From assembly GCA_030431255.1 (NCBI GenBank), contig JAUIJL010000003.1, positions 1 through 64,000 of the forward strand: a stretch of 64,000 nucleotides of DNA, read 5' to 3'. The DNA is from Thermoanaerobaculia bacterium. Lineage in GTDB: Bacteria > Acidobacteriota > Thermoanaerobaculia > Multivoradales > J023. A program made the position numbers and the translations under genes. Numbering within the stretch: the first letter of the stretch is position 1; each line of letters opens with the position of its first letter. Below are positions 60,212 to 64,000 of the stretch, in pieces. The notes under the pieces are model-generated. The model searched no databases and was not told the DNA's origin. It worked only from the letters and a program-made list of their open reading frames with translations.

Positions 60212-60780
60212 ATGTTCGAGGGTTTGGCTCGAGATCTCAAAGGCTCGGTGAGGCGTTTGGCAGCTACGCCCCTATTCGTCGGTTTGGTGGTGCTGCTGTT
60301 GGCCCTGGGTATCGGCGCCGCTACGGCCTTTTTCAGTGTGGTGGACGGGGTTCTGATCCAAGATCTGCCCTATCGTGATCCCGATCGTCTGGTGTCGGTG
60401 GCGGTCACCGGTTTGGAGGACTTTCGGGATCTCCGGGTCGGCACCCGCCATGACGTCCTCCGGCTGTGGCAGCAGGCGGGAATTCTGGAAGATTTGGCGG
60501 GATACCGAGGTACCTCGGCGAGCGTTGTCGGCCCCGACGGTCCACGGTCTTGTCCGGGATGTGGGTCGACCCCAACCTTTTCTCCTTGCTCGGTGTTGCC
60601 CCGGAGGTGGGTGGCCTGTTGCAAGGGTCGTCGGACCCCTCGTTCAATGTCTCGGGCCTCGGCCTGACCGAGGTGTCGACGGTGCTGCTTTGGCTCCTGC
60701 TCGCCACCTGGCTGGCGACTTGGGGGCCGTTGCGACGGGCCCTGAGGATCGAGCCGTCCGAAGCCTTGCGCGAGAGCTAG
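60212..60780 (+). pseudogene. Remnant of an ADOP/MacB-type ABC permease (frameshift and internal deletion)
   Basis: ATG 60212 starts a typical ADOP permease: MFEGLARDLKGSVRRLAATP, a helix VGLVVLLLALGIGAATAFFSVVDGVLI, then LPYRDPDRLVSV. The frame is correct to about base 60535 (GTSASVVGPDG). The continuation V-L-S-G-M-W-V-D-P-N-L-F-S-L-L-G-V lies in another frame to the stop at 60778-60780. From there it jumps directly to the last helix and the standard end GPLRRALRIEPSEALRES. A complete protein has about 800 residues, so some 600 codons are missing. It is a non-functional relic. Confidence 0.9.
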
Positions 60781-60943
60781 ATATCTCCAAAAGCCTCTAT
60801 GCCCCACAGATGTGTCGATGCGGCAAATACCCGTGATGGCGAGGACGGGCAGTGTCGTGGATGTTCGGCCTTCTCCTTTCCTGTGAGCCTGTAACTCGAA
60901 AAAAAGCGAATGAGGTGAGAGCTTTTTTGGGCGCCGTCGTCTA

Positions 60944-60980
60944 TGCATATGTAAATCAGCAAATATGCAACTCATATGCA
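60944..60980. promoter_or_regulatory. Perfect inverted repeat before a small secreted-protein gene
   Basis: tgcatatg (60944-60951) and catatgca (60973-60980) are complementary, 21 bases apart, in an AT-rich stretch ending ten or so bases before the start codon and including the ribosome-site side. It could be an operator for a dimeric regulator or an mRNA hairpin that hides the start. Confidence 0.55.
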
Positions 60981-60992
60981 AGGAGTTACGAC

Positions 60993-61520
60993 ATGCGCAA
61001 GCACATCCGCCGATCCTTCACCATCGCCTTGGTCTCTTGCTCGGCCTTGCTCCTGGGCTCACCGTTGGTCGCCCAGGATCTCTTCGCCAAGCGCTACACC
61101 CTCAACGAGCAGCTCATCCCGTTCGAAGGTGAAAAGCTCCACTGCCTGGCATTCTGCGTGGAGCTGATCGTCGAGAAGACGGACGTGGAATGCGACCCGG
61201 TGCTGGCGCCGCCGATCGAAGGCTGCGATCTACCTTGGATCGATCCCCAGCGGCCCAATCCGTTTCCCCCGGGCAATCCCATGGAGTGGTGCATTCCCGA
61301 AAAGCCGGAGCTGGCCGGTTATAAGCTGAATCACGACACCGTGCGGGCGCGGCGCATCGTCACCCACGACAGCAATTGCGAGAGCACCGCTGTGGATACG
61401 GTGCTCGAGGTGCTGCCCGAAACCTGGTCCACGAGAGCCTGCCCCGATCCCGGCCCGTGGAGCATGGAAGACGAGCGCATCCTGAGCTTCCGCTGGGTGA
61501 CCTGTCCCGAGACCGAATGA
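60993..61520 (+). CDS. Small Cys-rich exported protein
   Basis: The protein has 175 residues from ATG 60993 (AAGGAG, 7 bases upstream). The signal peptide ends near ...PLVAQD (residue 28). The mature part has seven or more cysteines (LHCLAFCVEL, VECDPV, EGCDLP, EWCIP, SNCES, RACPDP, VTCPE) that could pair as disulfides in the periplasm or outside. There is no known domain. It is bordered upstream by an inverted repeat and downstream by a repeat-filled terminator, so it is probably a single-gene unit. Confidence 0.75.
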   Translation: MRKHIRRSFTIALVSCSALLLGSPLVAQDLFAKRYTLNEQLIPFEGEKLHCLAFCVELIVEKTDVECDPVLAPPIEGCDLPWIDPQRPNPFPPGNPMEWCIPEKPELAGYKLNHDTVRARRIVTHDSNCESTAVDTVLEVLPETWSTRACPDPGPWSMEDERILSFRWVTCPETE

Positions 61521-61532
61521 TCCCGAGCCATG

Positions 61533-61631
61533 GCGAGAGCGTCGATTTCGCCACAGTAGTCGATTCCGCCACAGTAGTCGATTTCGCCACAGTAGTCGAT
61601 GACGCCACAGTATCGGCGCTCTCGCGATTTT
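61533..61631 (+). terminator. Terminator hairpin whose loop is a 18-bp x4 tandem repeat
   Basis: The arms gcgagagcg (61533-61541) and cgctctcgc (61617-61625) are perfectly complementary and followed by TTTT. The 75-base loop is filled by four units of gtcgattccgccacagta (61541-61612; the variable bases lie in the middle of the unit). Confidence 0.75.
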
Positions 61632-61764
61632 CTGCCTGCTGAAACCTAGACCTCATAAGACCTGTTTGATGTCCCACGACCCGCTGGGTTTCGGCGGGTA
61701 GGGACGGCGTGCGCCCCGCGGCGATCAGAAATACCTTCAGAAATACCTCAGGAGCTGCTCAACC

Positions 61765-64000
61765 ATGGACGATCTCAAAACCTTTTTTCATATTGCTTCC
61801 GAACGGATGCTTTTCTTCTCGGTGCTCATTCTGTTGGGCGCGTTTTTGGGCACCTCGGGCGCTTTCGCCCAGCCCCATCTTCAAGAGGTCCAGGCGACCC
61901 AATTCGCGCGGATCGACGTGTCCGTACAGGCCGGATCCTCGTATAGCTTTCGGACCCTCGATTTGAGCTCCGGCGGTGACACGGAGCTGAGGCTGGTGCG
62001 TTGGCAGAGCAGCCAAGTGCAATACAACGACAACTACGGCGGGTCCACCGCCTCTTACATGACTTATTTCTCGCCGTTCATCTCCGCTCCCCACCAGCTC
62101 TACGTTTTGGCCCGTCCGGGCACGCCGGCGGGCACCTGTCGGGTGATCGTCACCAAAGACGGCGCCGAGATCGTCAACCAAGTCGTGCCCTTCGGCGGTA
62201 CCACGGTCGATGTGCCGGTTTCCTCCCAGTCAAGAACCCATCACTACTACGCGGTCTCACCGCCGGGCGGCCACGACGATCCGATCCTGCTGGGGTTGGG
62301 GCAGTGGAATACCTTGATGGCGGTGGACGAGCAAACCGGTGTCGGCCAGGAGGCCGCCATTCTCGGGGTGTCCGGCATTCATCAATTGATCGTTGGCAGC
62401 CTGGTGCCCGTGCAAGGCAATGGGAAAGTGCGGATTCTGGCCAACGACGTGTGGGCCGATCGAGACGGCGACAATATCGGCCCCTTGTTGGAATCGGCTT
62501 TCGGCAGCTGCGACCACCATTCCGACCCGGGCTGCAACCTGGTCCACAACCTCCAAGACAGCGACCGCGACTCCATTCCCGACTACGCCGAGATCGTCGG
62601 CTTGGCCTACCAACCGCCCCTTTTCTTCCCTCGCTGGGGAGCGGATCCCGCCCACAAGGATGTCTTCATCGAGGTCGACTACAAAGACCAATATCCGACC
62701 CAACCGTTCACCGAAGCCCACGCTGAGGCGTTGCAAGCCATTTATGACGACGGACCTTCCGGCGATCTTTTGAATCTGGACGGCGAGCCGGGGATCCGTC
62801 TGCATTTCGATGCCGGGGTGCAGCCCGTGGATCCGGCCAACGCCGCCTTGATCGGCGATTGGGGAGGGGCCAATCAAATGGCCCCCGGCTCGAGCTTCGC
62901 GGCCAATATTTCCAATACCCGCGACTCACTCTTCTTCCACGGGATCATCGACAGCGGTGGCCAAAGCTTCGGTCGTACCTTCGGCGTCGGCCTGGGCGGC
63001 GGCACACCGACGGCCCAAGTCACCACGTTCGCCCACGAGCTGGGCCACAGTCTGGGGCTGTCCCACGGAGGTCACGAGAGCTGGGGATTCAACTGCTCAC
63101 CGATCTACAACTCCACCATGAATTACGCCGCAAGCGCCTTCGGCGGCGGAGTAAATTTTTCCTTGGAGAGCTTTTTCCCGGGAGTCCGGCTCAACCCAGC
63201 TTATTTGTGCGAGGCCGACGGTCTGAACGGCGTGCCGGTATCTCACCTATCGGCTTGGGGCATCCCGACCCAGGGCTCGGCGGTGGATTGGAATCGTGAC
63301 GGCATCATTCAGGATTGCTCCACGCCGGTGCGTGCCGCGATCAACTTCTGGCCACCGAGCGGCTGTGGCGCGCACGTTCGCGGCGAGGAAAAGATCGACG
63401 ACGGTTACGCTCCGTCGCTGTCGAAAATGGGCTCCTGGATGTACGCCTTCTACGTCGACAACAAGGGCGACATCACTTACCGTCGGGGATTGATGTATTC
63501 CGACGCCAGGGAGTCCGGCTGCCCCAACGGCTGGGCGGTGGAAGGTGGCGAGACCTGCACCTATTGGGAGCCGCCCGTGGTCTTGCCCATGGACGGCAAG
63601 GTGGGGGACCTCAACACCTTTTCCCTCGACGGCGAGGTCCACCTCTTCTTCCGTTTCGCGGGCGATACCGGCGTCCACACCATGACCGCGAGCTCCCAGC
63701 AAAGCACCGGCGTGCTGACCGGATGGACGTCGCCCAAGCTGCTCTCCGGAGTCAAAACCGAATCCATACCCGAGCTTTCATTGCTCTACGTGGATCCGAG
63801 CCTCTACGGCATCGATCGTCTGGTGACGGCGGTTTGGCCCACGGTCGGCTCCAACAAGCTGATGACCTCGGTCTTCGATCCGAGTCGCGGCGTGACGTTT
63901 TCGAATATCGGCCCCCTCCAAGACATCAACGGCCAAACCCTGATTTCCAACGGCGCCCGTCCGACCCTGGCCCATTGGGGGGCCGATACCGGTGTTTTCT
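61765..64000 (+). CDS. Secreted metzincin-type zinc metalloprotease, 3'-truncated by the window edge
   Basis: ATG 61765 opens a frame that stays open to the window end (745 codons). The signal peptide is near residues 12-35 (MLFFSVLILLGAFLGTSGAFAQ). Two calcium-type Asp loops (D-R-D-G-D-N near 234 and D-S-D-R-D-S-I-P-D-Y near 269) resemble thrombospondin type-3/EF-hand repeats. The protease motif is H424-E-L-G-H-S-L-G-L-S-H434 (HExxHxxGxxH, three His ligands), followed by a Met-turn S-T-M452-N-Y-A. It is therefore a metzincin, presumably degrading proteins outside the cell. The last visible part is beta-rich with two disulfide-like Cys pairs. The family within metzincins is not certain. Confidence 0.88.
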   Translation, partial: MDDLKTFFHIASERMLFFSVLILLGAFLGTSGAFAQPHLQEVQATQFARIDVSVQAGSSYSFRTLDLSSGGDTELRLVRWQSSQVQYNDNYGGSTASYMTYFSPFISAPHQLYVLARPGTPAGTCRVIVTKDGAEIVNQVVPFGGTTVDVPVSSQSRTHHYYAVSPPGGHDDPILLGLGQWNTLMAVDEQTGVGQEAAILGVSGIHQLIVGSLVPVQGNGKVRILANDVWADRDGDNIGPLLESAFGSCDHHSDPGCNLVHNLQDSDRDSIPDYAEIVGLAYQPPLFFPRWGADPAHKDVFIEVDYKDQYPTQPFTEAHAEALQAIYDDGPSGDLLNLDGEPGIRLHFDAGVQPVDPANAALIGDWGGANQMAPGSSFAANISNTRDSLFFHGIIDSGGQSFGRTFGVGLGGGTPTAQVTTFAHELGHSLGLSHGGHESWGFNCSPIYNSTMNYAASAFGGGVNFSLESFFPGVRLNPAYLCEADGLNGVPVSHLSAWGIPTQGSAVDWNRDGIIQDCSTPVRAAINFWPPSGCGAHVRGEEKIDDGYAPSLSKMGSWMYAFYVDNKGDITYRRGLMYSDARESGCPNGWAVEGGETCTYWEPPVVLPMDGKVGDLNTFSLDGEVHLFFRFAGDTGVHTMTASSQQSTGVLTGWTSPKLLSGVKTESIPELSLLYVDPSLYGIDRLVTAVWPTVGSNKLMTSVFDPSRGVTFSNIGPLQDINGQTLISNGARPTLAHWGADTGVF

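Overview
The window reads like a chromosomal segment of a high-GC, Gram-negative, soil- or sediment-type heterotroph. An affiliation with Acidobacteriota (perhaps a Thermoanaerobaculia-like lineage) is my inference. It rests on gene content: an Oar-like TonB-dependent receptor with an N-terminal carboxypeptidase-type domain, two membrane Ser/Thr kinases, a DUF4388 protein, a DUF2723 membrane protein, the wreck of an ADOP-type ABC permease, an RHS protein carrying a DGFESGD motif, and secreted lipoproteins. No rRNA, tRNA, phage, IS element or CRISPR array was recognised.

Layout. 1-3.7 kb: the 3' part of an RHS toxin-like gene, a translationally coupled lipoprotein that may be its immunity partner, and two decayed small genes. 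3.8-10.7 kb: lipocalin, NmrA-like reductase, 5'-nucleotidase lipoprotein, a two-subunit sodium:solute symporter and an exported PQQ-type beta-propeller. 11.2-13.3 kb: the most unusual locus. It is a compact one-way cluster of three short peptides with double-glycine leaders and Cys/Gly-rich cores, interleaved with two paralogous eight-cysteine proteins and ended by a clear terminator. It looks like an uncharacterised ribosomal-peptide (RiPP or bacteriocin-like) system without local modification or export enzymes. 13.4-16.3 kb: beta-carbonic anhydrase, a short-chain dehydrogenase and a convergent PLP decarboxylase. 16.9-19.9 kb: the TonB receptor with a good promoter and terminator. 20-30.6 kb: small membrane proteins, a YdeI-like protein, a fused flavin monooxygenase/old-yellow-enzyme protein, a DUF2723 protein, malate dehydrogenase and an exported protein. 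30.8-32 kb: an exported Arg/His/Asp-rich repeat protein.

32-46.5 kb: DUF445 protein; DUF4388/receiver/GAF protein; BtpA-like and PfkB proteins (overlapping genes); a membrane protein whose 3' end overlaps the PfkB gene; IMP dehydrogenase; an ECF sigma/anti-sigma pair; and surface-polysaccharide genes (CapD-like dehydratase, glycosyltransferase, Wzt/Wzm-type ABC exporter). 46.7-54.4 kb: an outer-membrane barrel protein, then a tight five-gene minus-strand operon (NUDIX, Ser/Thr kinase, TPR-like protein, alpha/beta hydrolase, family-2 glycosyltransferase). 54.5-64 kb: dicarboxylate symporter, SDR, TraB-like protein, a second sensor kinase, the broken ABC permease, a small Cys-rich secreted protein and the 5' part of a secreted metzincin protease.

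A second theme is a set of short perfect or near-perfect tandem duplications (14-21 bp units, each different). They sit at gene junctions, and four of them span the stop codon of the preceding gene. One lies in the loop of a terminator, and another creates two overlapping mini-ORFs leading into a glycosyltransferase start codon.
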